From contig JADJYG010000022.1 in NCBI GenBank assembly GCA_016719895.1, positions 62,001 to 126,000 of the forward strand: a stretch of DNA of 64,000 bases. Direction: 5' to 3'. The DNA is from Saprospirales bacterium (GTDB lineage Bacteria > Bacteroidota > Bacteroidia > Chitinophagales > Saprospiraceae). Both the position numbers and the translations under genes were made by a program. Shown here piece after piece: positions 8,570 through 17,024 of the stretch (position 1 is the first letter of the stretch; the number at the start of each line of letters is the position of its first letter). Under the pieces are notes generated by a model. That model was not told where the DNA came from. It saw nothing but the letters and a program-made list of their open reading frames with translations, and did no database searches.

Positions 8570-9367
8570 ATGGAAGTTCGCGGCAAGATATTGGCCGGCA
8601 TCGTCGGTATGATCGTGTGCGACCTGGCGGGTTTGCCGCTTGGCGGGGTTTGGGGCTTTGCTTTGGGGGCGATGCTGGGGCATGTGTTGTACGACCGGCG
8701 CCGGGATTTTGAGGCTTCAGAGCGCGAATTCCGCGCCTATCAGCGCCGCCAGGGCGAGTATTTATACCACGTATTCAGCTTGAGCGCCAAGCTGGCCAAA
8801 GCGGACGGTCCTGTGAACCGGCATGAAGTCAATTTTATGGAACGCCTGATCCGCCATCAGTTTCGCCTGACCGATCGCGGGCGGGCCAATGTAGTCCGGG
8901 TATGGAAGGACGCCAAAGACTCGAATACGCCTTTTGAGCAGTACGCCCGGGCGTTTTACCTCGATTTTGCGCGCGAACGCCACCAGGTACTCAATATGCT
9001 GGATCTGCTCTTTGCCGCTGCAGCGGCCGACGGCGGACTGCATCCCCGGGAGGAGGAGCTGCTTTTACGCGCTGCCGGCCTCTTCCATATCGGTCGGCTG
9101 CAATATGACCGGATCAAGTACCGCTATTATCAGGCGCCTAAGCAACAACCCCGCTGGTCGTCGCTTGATCCGTATTATGCTATCCTGGGCGCGCAGCCGA
9201 CCGAGCCGCTGGATGTGATCAAACGGAAGTTTCGAAAACTGGCTATGGAGTGGCACCCCGATAAAATACAGGCAAAAGGCGCCTCGAACGAGGCGGTACG
9301 CCACGCAAAAGAAAAATTTCAACAGATCAACGAGGCGTATGAGAAAATCGTGGAAGCCCGCAAGTGA
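8570..9367 (+). CDS. DjlA-like TerB/J-domain co-chaperone
   Basis: 265 residues from the ATG at 8570. One N-terminal hydrophobic segment (about 6-35, with glycine spacing) is followed by a TerB-like helical domain (about 55-165, KLAKADGPVNRHEVNFME and AAAADGGLHPREEELLLRAA). A C-terminal J domain follows (about 195-265) with the essential HPD in MEWHPDKIQAKG. This order is that of DjlA, a membrane co-chaperone that stimulates DnaK. The gene lies 17 bp behind ade; its last codons are 11 bp from the convergent deacylase gene. Confidence 0.88.
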   Translation: MEVRGKILAGIVGMIVCDLAGLPLGGVWGFALGAMLGHVLYDRRRDFEASEREFRAYQRRQGEYLYHVFSLSAKLAKADGPVNRHEVNFMERLIRHQFRLTDRGRANVVRVWKDAKDSNTPFEQYARAFYLDFARERHQVLNMLDLLFAAAAADGGLHPREEELLLRAAGLFHIGRLQYDRIKYRYYQAPKQQPRWSSLDPYYAILGAQPTEPLDVIKRKFRKLAMEWHPDKIQAKGASNEAVRHAKEKFQQINEAYEKIVEARK

Positions 9368-9378
9368 ACGCCAACCAA

Positions 9379-10332
9379 TTATTTTCTTCCCTCGATTTCC
9401 CGGACTACAAAGAAACCGTCGCTGCCTTGCGGTTGGTACAACGGCATGAGAATAAGCCCGTCCTCCGGCGCCAGCACCGGGCCGGTGGTATCGTCGGCGA
9501 GGTGTTCGCCTTTTTGAATGGGTTGAAAATTGAAATAGCCAGGGCGCATGTAAAAGGCGTCTCCGGGCCGGATCCGGTGCACATGCCGCAAATGCGTGAC
9601 TTTCGGGAGCGGATCGGAAAATGCCTTCAGGATCGACTCGTGCCGGCTATCCACGTCCTCTGGCTGGATACAGCCCGCTGCGCGCAAGCAGTTGACAACG
9701 GCTGCGATGGACCGGCTTACCGACAAGGGATCGTCGTGCTGGCCAGCTTCAAAGGCAGCGCCACACGAATAACAAGGGTATCCGCCGATTTGGAAGTGAT
9801 TTCCAGCGGCATGATGGAGCAGGGTGCCTTCGAGACCTTCCAGCATACCTAAAATGACCGGTGCGTGCAGTTCCTTGGCCAGGCGTAAACTGGACTTGTC
9901 ATCCGATGGGATACAGAAAATTCCGCCATCGGCCGAGGTTGTATGCAAGTCCAGCAGAATGAGCGCTTCAGGGCGGTTATTCTGGATTTCGTTGTGGATC
10001 AGTTCCAGCAACTCGGCAAGTTCGCGGTCCTCCGCCTGGCGTTCTGTCGAAGGGGTCTGTTGAATCCGGCGGATATGGACGGCCGTCCACAACCGGTTGA
10101 GGTCCCGGTCAATGTACCTGGACCCGGTGGCGAATGCCTGCCGGTTGCCGATCAGGCCGATTAATTTGCCCCGGAAGGTAAAGCCGGGGTTGACGGTGGG
10201 TTCTTTTTCCAGCATGCGGAATAATTCCTGGAGTGCCAGGACGCCGGCTGGTTCGTTGCCATGAACAGCTCCGAACACGACGACTAATGCGCCGGGTTCG
10301 GAGCCGGTATACGTACCAATAATTCGATTCAT
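9379..10332 (-). CDS. Succinylglutamate desuccinylase/aspartoacylase family zinc deacylase
   Basis: 317 residues. M14-like zinc carboxypeptidase fold: zinc ligands in VFGAVHGNEPAG (His and Glu), substrate-binding IDRDLNRLW, and the third ligand in LLDLHTTSADGG. The C-terminal part forms the beta domain of the AstE/AspA family. It should hydrolyse an N-acyl amino acid or similar amide; the natural substrate cannot be assigned. No arginine-catabolism genes surround it, which argues against a true AstE. Confidence 0.85.
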   Translation of the reverse strand: MNRIIGTYTGSEPGALVVVFGAVHGNEPAGVLALQELFRMLEKEPTVNPGFTFRGKLIGLIGNRQAFATGSRYIDRDLNRLWTAVHIRRIQQTPSTERQAEDRELAELLELIHNEIQNNRPEALILLDLHTTSADGGIFCIPSDDKSSLRLAKELHAPVILGMLEGLEGTLLHHAAGNHFQIGGYPCYSCGAAFEAGQHDDPLSVSRSIAAVVNCLRAAGCIQPEDVDSRHESILKAFSDPLPKVTHLRHVHRIRPGDAFYMRPGYFNFQPIQKGEHLADDTTGPVLAPEDGLILMPLYQPQGSDGFFVVREIEGRK

Positions 10333-10376
10333 AAGTTGGCAGCAAAGGTAGCCGCCGCCAGGGTAGTCTTACAACA

Positions 10377-11911
10377 TTATGCCTTCTTTTTACCGCGTGC
10401 AGCGCGCGCTTTGGCCAGGCTTTCGGCCCTGGACAATTTGGGCTGACCGGCGGCCTTGGCCTTTTTTACCCGGGCGGGTTTGGCTTCGGCGGCCGCCCTG
10501 GCCTTTTTTGTCTTGGCTGCAGGCGCTTCGGCGGCGGCTTTGGCGGCGCGCGCGGCGCGCGCTTTGGCGAGGCTTTCGGCCCTGGACAGTTTGGGCTGAC
10601 CGGCGGCCCTGGCCTTTTTTACCCGGGCGGGTTTGGCTTCGGCAGCGGCTTTGGCGGCGCGCGCGGCGCGCGCTTTGGCGAGGCTTTCGGCCCTGGACAG
10701 TTTGGGCTGACCGGCGGCCCTGGCCTTTTTAGTCTTGGCTGCAGGCGCTTCGGCGGCGGCTTTGGCGGCGCGCGCGGCGCGCGCTTTGGCGAGGATTTCG
10801 GCCCTGGACAGTTTGGGCTGGCCGGCGGCCCTGGCCTTTTTAGTCTTGGCTGCAGGCGCTTCGGCGGCGGCTTTGGCGGCGCGTGCGGCGCGCGCTTTGG
10901 CGAGGATTTCGGCCCTGGACAGTTTGGGCTGGCCGGCGGCCCTGGTTTTTTTGGTCTTGGCTGCAGGCGCTTCGGCGGCGGCTTTGGCGGCGCGTGCGGC
11001 GCGCGCTTTGGCGAGGATTTCGGCCCTGGACAGTTTGGCGCGGCCCTGGGCTGCAGGCGCTGGCGGCGGCGGGCGGCGGCGCGCTTGGCGAGGATTTCGG
11101 CCCGACAGTTTGGGGCGGCCCTGGCCTTTTTAGTCTTGGCTGCAGGCGCTTCGGCGGCGGCTTTGGCGGCGCGTGCGGCGCGCGCTTTGGCGAGGATTTC
11201 GGCCCTGGACAGTTTGGGCTGGCCGGCGGCCCTGGCCTTTACCCGGCCGGGTTTGGCCGCAGCGGCAGCTTTGGCGGCGCGGCCGGGTGGTTCGGCATCT
11301 GCGGGTTGTGCTGCAACAGATTTACTTCCGGCTGGCCGGCCACGGCGCCGGACGGGGGGCACGTGTTCAAATGCAGGAGCAGATTTCCCATGCAAGACCA
11401 GGGCAATATGCGCCAGGTGGTGTTTGCAGTGCCAGGCATATAGTGCGATAGCCTCCGGCAATAAGATGATTTTTTTGCGTTCGGGGTGAAAATAACCGCG
11501 TTCCAGGTCATCTTCCGACAGGGATTCTAAAAAATTACTCCAGCGTTTGTGGAGGGCGGCCAGGAGCTGGAGCGATAGTTTTACCGGTCCATATTTGCCG
11601 TCGCTGGTTTCTGCCCAGCGTTTTTCTTCATAGGGTTTGATAACAGGAGCCGGTTCTGTCACGGCCATTTTCATCCGGATATAGGCATTTATATGCGAAT
11701 CGGCCATATGGTGTACAACCTGGCGAACGGTCCAACCGCCTTGCCGGTATGGTGTGTCCAGTAATGCACTATGCCGTTTTTTTAATAGTTTTTTCAGTTC
11801 TTTTGGCAGCCGGACAATCGTTTTGATGTTCCTGCGGGTATCTTCAAGCGAGTACAGTTTCCCATATTCGAATTGACCGATAGGGTACCTGAGTTTATCT
11901 GTTTTTTTCAT
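10377..11911 (-). CDS. DinB/YfiT-like protein with AT-hook and histone-H1-like repeat tail (frameshifted)
   Basis: Residues 1-175 form a DinB-fold domain of the YfiT/BstA putative metal-dependent hydrolase (bacillithiol-transferase-like) type: WTVRQVVHHMADSHINAYIR and WHCKHHLAHIAL carry the expected metal-binding His. An AT-hook-like RRRGRPAGSK follows near residue 185. Then comes a Lys/Ala/Arg-rich tail of 37-residue repeats (GQPKLSRAEILAKARAARAA...), very like histone H1. The repeats are 111 bp long. One degenerate unit (about 11035-11120) is 34 bp short, which shifts the frame. The as-written frame ends at 10619 after nonsense Pro-rich sequence. Restoring one base lets the tail read on to AARGKKKA and TAA at 10377, about 511 residues. 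The shift may be real or an assembly error. DNA binding is inferred. Confidence 0.75.
10380..11240. repeat. Tandem 111-bp coding repeats, about 8 units
   Basis: The core GGACAGTTTGGGCT and variants start at 10431, 10584, 10695, 10806, 10917, 11028, 11103 (degenerate) and 11207. Spacings are 153, 111, 111, 111, 111, 75 and 104 bp. The repeats encode the basic tail on the minus strand and are strongly GC-rich with all six frames largely open. The unit at 11041-11120 has lost internal segments relative to its neighbours. Confidence 0.9.
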
Positions 11912-11995
11912 TTTTATGAAATTAAATCGTGAGCGGATTATAATGTTTGCGCCTAACTGGTATAGTGTATATGAAGAAAATATGTCGATGTTGTT

Positions 11996-12676
11996 TCAAT
12001 CCCGGTCTTTCCAATTCCATAAATACCGGCAGGCAATAGTCCGGTATGGCCGCCAGGGTTCGGCAATTTCACCCATGCGGAGCCGGAGTGATTTGCCGGT
12101 TTCGGGCAACGAATAGAGTTTAGCCATGGATTGTTGAATACCCAGATCGTCGACCGGAAATACATCCGGGCGATCCAGCGTAAATATCAGGATCATTTCG
12201 GCCGTCCAGCGGCCAACGCCTTTTATTTTTGTGAGTAAATCAATGATTTCTGTATCGGGATACTTAGCCCAATCGAAATAGTCCAACTGGTGTTCCAGGG
12301 TAAAGGCTGCAACGTTTTTCATGTATCCCGCCTTTTGATTGGACAGGCCCGCGCTACGCAGTTTTTCTGTATGGATATTTGCCAACAGGGAAGGGGTTGG
12401 ATAATGGTCCGGGTATAACGCACAAAACCGGGAAAAGATTGCCCGGGCTACCTGGAGGCTCAATTGCTGCGAAGAAATAGATTTTAACAGGTCGAAATAA
12501 ACATCTCCCGTAGGATCGGCAGGCTTCAGGCTGCTATTTTGTATAATTTTCTGGAGCAGATGGTCTTTTGTCAAATGGGCAATAGCGACATCTAATTCCA
12601 TTTCATATAAATAATTCAATAAAAAACCGGGGATGCTTAGCCGCTGACATAGGCGGCTATACCGGTCGTATGCCAT
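11996..12676 (-). CDS. AlkA-type DNA-3-methyladenine glycosylase (HhH-GPD)
   Basis: 226 residues. It excises alkylated purines in base-excision repair. Helix-hairpin-helix LLTKIKGVGRWTAEMIL is followed by the Gly/Pro loop and catalytic Asp in DVFPVDDLGIQQSM. SISSQQLSLQVARAIFSRF is the conserved N-terminal helix of the family. It lacks the E. coli Ada-like N domain and matches the shorter single-domain type. A second in-frame ATG at 12601 may be the true start, since a near -7 element (TACCTTTA, 12688-12695) leaves almost no leader for 12676. Codon use here is more A+T-rich than in flanking genes. Confidence 0.9.
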   Translation of the reverse strand: MAYDRYSRLCQRLSIPGFLLNYLYEMELDVAIAHLTKDHLLQKIIQNSSLKPADPTGDVYFDLLKSISSQQLSLQVARAIFSRFCALYPDHYPTPSLLANIHTEKLRSAGLSNQKAGYMKNVAAFTLEHQLDYFDWAKYPDTEIIDLLTKIKGVGRWTAEMILIFTLDRPDVFPVDDLGIQQSMAKLYSLPETGKSLRLRMGEIAEPWRPYRTIACRYLWNWKDRD

Positions 12677-12847
12677 ACGGAACGCGATAAAGGTATGTTA
12701 ATCGGGGGTACTAACTCTAATATTGCGATATTTATTTTTCTATTGCCAGCGATGCCGGCGGTAAAAAACATCTTTTGTTACTCTAATTTAAAAAGAATAA
12801 TATTGCCGGACCGATTACAGGGATTCATTCGACAACAGAAATAATTT

Positions 12848-14770
12848 ATGGGATTTCAAAAGGTTACTACTGCTGACAATCAGCCTGAAATGTTAAATTT
12901 CGTCCGCCATTTACTTGATGATGTGCAGGCTTTCGAATACATGTTGGACAATGACTGGTTTGAAAGCGACATTACCCGCATTGGCGCCGAACAGGAGTTG
13001 TGTTTGGTCCATAACAAAACATACAAGCCGGCGTGCATCAACCTGGAGGTATTGGCCAAACTGAAGGATGCGCCCTGGTGTGTGACGGAGTTGGCCAAGT
13101 TTAACCTGGAGACCAACCTGACTCCCCGGGAGTTTTCCGGCACTTGCCTGCGCGAACTGGAAGCCGAGAACCTGGCATACCTGGAGCGTATTCAGGAGGT
13201 TCTGAATGATTTTGACGCCTCTATCGTGCTTTGCGGTATTTTACCCACCCTGCGAAAACACGATCTGGACATGAAAAACCTGACGCCGATCGACCGCTAC
13301 TACGCCCTGATGGCGGCCATTCAAAAGCACTTGCTGGGCACCTCGTTTGAGCTGCGGGTGGAGGGGGTGGACGAGCTGCTGGTCAAGCACGATTCGCCCT
13401 TGCTGGAGGCCTGCAACACGAGTTTCCAGGTGCACCTGCAAGTGGCGCCGAAGGAGTTCGTCAAAATGTACAACATCGCCCAAACGCTTGCCGCGCCGGT
13501 CATTGCCATTTCGGCGAATTCGCCCCTGGTTTTCGGGCGGCGCCTGTGGCATGAAACGCGCATAGCCTTGTTCCAGCAAAGCCTGGATACGCGCACCACC
13601 TCCGATCACATGCGCGAACGGCTCCCGCGCGTCAATTTTGGCTCCGGATGGCTGCAGGGCGATATCACCCAGATTTACAAGGAAGATATCAGCCGTTTCC
13701 GGGTATTGCTGGCCGGCAACATCGAGGAGGAATCCCTGCAAATGGTCCGTCAAGGGAATGTGCCCAAATTGCGCGCCCTGCAGATCCACAACTCCACCGT
13801 GTACCGCTGGAACCGCCCCTGCTACGGTATTTCCCCCAACGGTAAACCGCACCTGCGCATCGAAAACCGGGTCATGCCGGCAGGCCCCACCCCCGTGGAT
13901 GCTGCGGCCAACGCCGCGTTTTGGCTGGGGGCCATGACCGGCATGAGCCTGCATTACAGCGATATTACCAAACACCTGGATTTCGACGACGTGCGCGACA
14001 ATTTTATCAAAGCGGCCAAATTCGGCATTGACAGTACGTTCAACTGGATCAACGACAAAAAAGTACATGCGCCGGAATTAATCCTGAAAGAGCTGATCCC
14101 CCTGGCAAAAGAAGGGCTTACGCACCGGCGCGTCCATAACGCGGATATTAAAAAGTATCTCGGCATCATCGAGGCGCGCGCGCGGGAACACAAAACGGGG
14201 GCCCGCTGGGCCTTGCGCTCTTTTACCGCGCTAAAAAGCGAAGTAACCAACGACGAAGCCGTATCCTGCCTGACGGCCGCCATTATCAAAAATCAAAAAC
14301 AAAATATGCCTGTGCATACCTGGAAGGAAACCACCACCTCGGACCTGGAAAACTGGCAACCGTCCAAATTGAAAGTGGAAGAATTCATGTCTACCGATTT
14401 GTTTACCGTTCAGCGCGACGACCTGATCGAACTGGTCGCCGAAATCATGAACTGGCGGCGCATCCGGTACATGCCGGTGGAGAACAACAAAGGCGAATTG
14501 GTGGGGCTCGTCTCCTCCCGCCTGTTGCTGCGCTATTTTGCCCGCGCCAAGAAGGAAAATACCCAACAGCTGGTTACCGTGAAAGATATTATGATCGAAA
14601 AACCCATCACCGTGAACCCGGAAACCACGATTATGGAAGCCATGCATACCATGCAGGAAAACAAGATCGGTTGCCTGCCCGTGGTGAAGGGCAAGGAGCT
14701 GGTGGGGATCATTACCGAGATGGATTTTCTGCGCATCACCTCCCGGCTGATGGAACGGGTGGAGAAATAA
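12848..14770 (+). CDS. GCS2-type glutamate-cysteine ligase domain fused to a CBS pair
   Basis: 640 residues. Residues 20-430 are a carboxylate-amine ligase of the glutamate-cysteine-ligase 2 family (ITRIGAEQELCLV, FNLETNLTPREF, SFELRVEGVDELL, LRIENRVMPAGPT). These enzymes form gamma-glutamyl bonds with ATP. Residues about 500-640 are two CBS motifs (FMSTDLFTVQRDDLIELVAE and IMIEKPITVNPETTIMEAMH), which usually bind adenine nucleotides and regulate the attached domain. The substrate (cysteine or other amine) is not proven. It faces cysM tail-to-tail with a 2-bp gap, which fits a thiol-synthesis theme. Confidence 0.85.
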   Translation: MGFQKVTTADNQPEMLNFVRHLLDDVQAFEYMLDNDWFESDITRIGAEQELCLVHNKTYKPACINLEVLAKLKDAPWCVTELAKFNLETNLTPREFSGTCLRELEAENLAYLERIQEVLNDFDASIVLCGILPTLRKHDLDMKNLTPIDRYYALMAAIQKHLLGTSFELRVEGVDELLVKHDSPLLEACNTSFQVHLQVAPKEFVKMYNIAQTLAAPVIAISANSPLVFGRRLWHETRIALFQQSLDTRTTSDHMRERLPRVNFGSGWLQGDITQIYKEDISRFRVLLAGNIEEESLQMVRQGNVPKLRALQIHNSTVYRWNRPCYGISPNGKPHLRIENRVMPAGPTPVDAAANAAFWLGAMTGMSLHYSDITKHLDFDDVRDNFIKAAKFGIDSTFNWINDKKVHAPELILKELIPLAKEGLTHRRVHNADIKKYLGIIEARAREHKTGARWALRSFTALKSEVTNDEAVSCLTAAIIKNQKQNMPVHTWKETTTSDLENWQPSKLKVEEFMSTDLFTVQRDDLIELVAEIMNWRRIRYMPVENNKGELVGLVSSRLLLRYFARAKKENTQQLVTVKDIMIEKPITVNPETTIMEAMHTMQENKIGCLPVVKGKELVGIITEMDFLRITSRLMERVEK

Positions 14771-14772
14771 GG

Positions 14773-15657
14773 CTATTGCGCGAATACGCCCGAAGACAGA
14801 TACCTGTCGCCGCGATCGCAGATAATACAAACGACCACGGCCTTGTCCAGATCAGCCGCCAGTTTGGCCGCCGCCGCCGCGGCCCCGCCGCTGCTGACCC
14901 CGCCAAAAATAGCGTCTTCGCGGGCCAGGCGCCGCATCATGGCCGCGGCTTCGTCCTGCGATACCTCGATGATGCGGTCCACCCGATGCGGTTCGTAAAT
15001 TTTGGGCAAAAACCCGGCCGACCAGCGCCGGATACCCGGAATGCTGGAGCCGTCGGCAGGCTGTACGCCTACGATCTGCACGGCCGGATTCTTTTCCTTG
15101 AGAAAACGGGATACGCCCATGATCGTACCGGTGGTGCCCATCGACGACACGAAATGGGTGATCCGGCCGCCGGTGTCGCGCCAGATCTCGGGGCCGGTTG
15201 TTCGGTAATGCATGCCCCAGTTGTCGGGGTTGGCGAATTGATTCAGCATCAGGTAGCCGCCTTTCGCTGCCATATCTTCCGCCAGTTCGCGGGAGTATTC
15301 GATCGTGCGGGCAGCCGGCGTCAGGAGCACTTGGGCGCCAAAGGCTTCCATCGTTTGCACCCGCTCGGCCGTGGAGTTATCGGGCATAATGAGCGTTATG
15401 TCGAGGCCGAACAAGCGGGCGATCATGGCAAGGGCGATGCCGGTGTTGCCGCTGGTGGCTTCCACGAGCTTCATGCCGGGCCGGATGTCGCCGCGGTCGA
15501 GCGCGCCCTTAATCATGCCGTAGGCCGCGCGGTCCTTGACGCTGCCACCGGGGTTCTGACCTTCCAGTTTTCCAAAAATTTGTACCCCGGACTTTTGTAC
15601 GGCATGCCGGATTTCCACGAGCGGGGTGTTGCCGATGATGTCGCTGATGCTGGGCAT
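14773..15657 (-). CDS. cysM: Cysteine synthase B
   Basis: 294 residues. PLP-dependent O-acetylserine sulfhydrylase, last step of cysteine synthesis. The PLP lysine is in NPGGSVKDRAAYGMI. The phosphate/pyridine site shows VEATSGNTGIALAM and SMGTTGTIMGV. The hallmark VQPADGSSIPGIRRW favours CysM over CysK. No other sulfur-assimilation gene is adjacent; the neighbour is the convergent glutamate-cysteine-ligase-like gene. Confidence 0.95.
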   Translation of the reverse strand: MPSISDIIGNTPLVEIRHAVQKSGVQIFGKLEGQNPGGSVKDRAAYGMIKGALDRGDIRPGMKLVEATSGNTGIALAMIARLFGLDITLIMPDNSTAERVQTMEAFGAQVLLTPAARTIEYSRELAEDMAAKGGYLMLNQFANPDNWGMHYRTTGPEIWRDTGGRITHFVSSMGTTGTIMGVSRFLKEKNPAVQIVGVQPADGSSIPGIRRWSAGFLPKIYEPHRVDRIIEVSQDEAAAMMRRLAREDAIFGGVSSGGAAAAAAKLAADLDKAVVVCIICDRGDRYLSSGVFAQ

Positions 15658-15685
15658 TTTTTGCGTGCTGAGCTATGTTGAATTT

Positions 15686-15718
15686 ATTGTCGGCGTGACT
15701 TCAAGTCATACCGACAAT
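15686..15718. repeat. 33-bp palindrome, copy 1
   Basis: ATTGTCGGCGTGACT, loop TCA, then AGTCATACCGACAAT: a 15-bp arm with two mispairs. The left arm is identical to that of a perfect 33-bp palindrome at 50119-50151. It lies between the divergent cysM and DUF4407 genes, so it is not a simple terminator. Confidence 0.8.
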
Positions 15719-15804
15719 CGCGGTTGCCGGTCGGAAAAAAATGCGGGCATCCAATAATTTCAAACCGTTTGAAGTTTACCGGAATACTTACCTTTACCTG
15801 CGCT

Positions 15805-16932
15805 ATGAAAACGATACAAAACTTCTTCCTGTTTTGTTCAGGGGTGGATCATGCCATCCTGGACAAATGCCCTTCCGACCGCAACAAATATATGGGTATT
15901 GGCGCCACGGTGTTCTTCACCGGCGTGCTGGCCTTTTTTTCCTCGGGATACGCGCTTTATACGGTTTTTGAGTCGTACTGGGCCGCGGCGGCCTTCGGGC
16001 TCGTTTGGGGGTTGATGATCTTCAACCTCGACCGCTATATCGTGCTCAGCATGAAAAGTTACGGCAAATGGTGGCGCGACTGGGCCGTGGCGTTGCCCCG
16101 GCTGGCACTGGCCGTCATTCTGGCTTTAGTGATTTCCAAACCCCTGGAAATGAAAATTTTTGAAAAAGAAATCCAGTCCGAACTGGTCCAGATGGAACAA
16201 GAAGTCTTCAAACAACAGGAGGACAAAGTCAAAGCCCGGTTTCAGGCCCGGACAGATGATTTGCGCGCGCAAATCGCCGCGCTGAAAGGCGAAATAACGA
16301 CCAAAACGCAGGCCCGAGACGCGCTGGCCCTGCAAGCCCTGCAGGAGGCCGATGGCACCGGCGGTTCGCGCAAAAAAAACCTGGGGCCGATTTACCGCGC
16401 AAAAAAAACCGACGCCGACAAGGCCGAGGCCGAACTGCAACAGACCGGCGCCGCCAACCTTCCTCTGATTCAGGAAAAAGAAAAAGCGATTCAAACCCTG
16501 GCGACGGCCGTGCAAACGGAAATCGCCGCCCTCGAACGCTCGCGCTACAATGGCCTGGCCGCCCGTATGGATGCGCTGGGACGCCTGACCGGTAAAAGCG
16601 TGCCGATCCTCTGGGCCAGCCTGTTCATCACCCTGCTGTTTATCGCCATCGAAACAGCGCCCATTTTTGTCAAACTCATTTCCTATCGCAGCCCGTACGA
16701 CTATTTGCTGCACGAACACGAACATGTGTTCGAGATGACCAACCTGGAAAAAACCACGCTGCTCTCCAACGCCGTGAACTACAAACTCCGCTTCGACACC
16801 GACACCGGCGCGCACCTGGTGGCCGCCCGCATTGCGGCCGAAAAGGCGCTGATCGACCACAAGTTGAAGGAAAAACTAGAGGAGTTGAAGCAGAAGCCGT
16901 TTGATTGGAAGATGGGGAGTGTGGGGGAGTAA
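15805..16932 (+). CDS. DUF4407 membrane protein
   Basis: 375 residues from the ATG at 15805; upstream in-frame codons add sequence unlike the family. The opening (FFLFCSGVDHAILDKCPSD, then KYMGIGATVFFTGVLAFFSS) is the DUF4407 signature. Four membrane segments are visible: about 32-50, 56-75, 95-113 and 270-290. Between segments 3 and 4 is a long charged coiled coil (about 120-260), probably periplasmic. Function is not known for the family. Confidence 0.85.
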   Translation: MKTIQNFFLFCSGVDHAILDKCPSDRNKYMGIGATVFFTGVLAFFSSGYALYTVFESYWAAAAFGLVWGLMIFNLDRYIVLSMKSYGKWWRDWAVALPRLALAVILALVISKPLEMKIFEKEIQSELVQMEQEVFKQQEDKVKARFQARTDDLRAQIAALKGEITTKTQARDALALQALQEADGTGGSRKKNLGPIYRAKKTDADKAEAELQQTGAANLPLIQEKEKAIQTLATAVQTEIAALERSRYNGLAARMDALGRLTGKSVPILWASLFITLLFIAIETAPIFVKLISYRSPYDYLLHEHEHVFEMTNLEKTTLLSNAVNYKLRFDTDTGAHLVAARIAAEKALIDHKLKEKLEELKQKPFDWKMGSVGE

Positions 16933-16950
16933 ACTCCTTGCTGGCCGCTT

Positions 16951-16982
16951 CTTGCGTTTCGGGGCCTGAAGGCTTATATTTG
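16951..16982 (+). promoter_or_regulatory. Candidate promoter of the T9SS gene at 17025
   Basis: CTTG at 16951-16954, 20 bp, then TATATTTG at 16975-16982, matching the Bacteroidota TTG-N(17-23)-TAnnTTTG pattern. It lies 43 bp before the ATG at 17025, supporting translation from 17025 through the C tract. Confidence 0.5.
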
Positions 16983-17024
16983 TATGCGAATTCTCCAATT
17001 TTCGCTCACCAAAACACAAAAGCC

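Noticed and set aside
10735..11133. Ala/Leu-rich open frames on the plus strand
   Set aside because: Antisense translation of the 111-bp repeats; all frames stay open because of composition.
10380..11240. CRISPR array or non-coding satellite
   Set aside because: Units are contiguous with no spacers and encode a consistent basic peptide in frame with an upstream domain.
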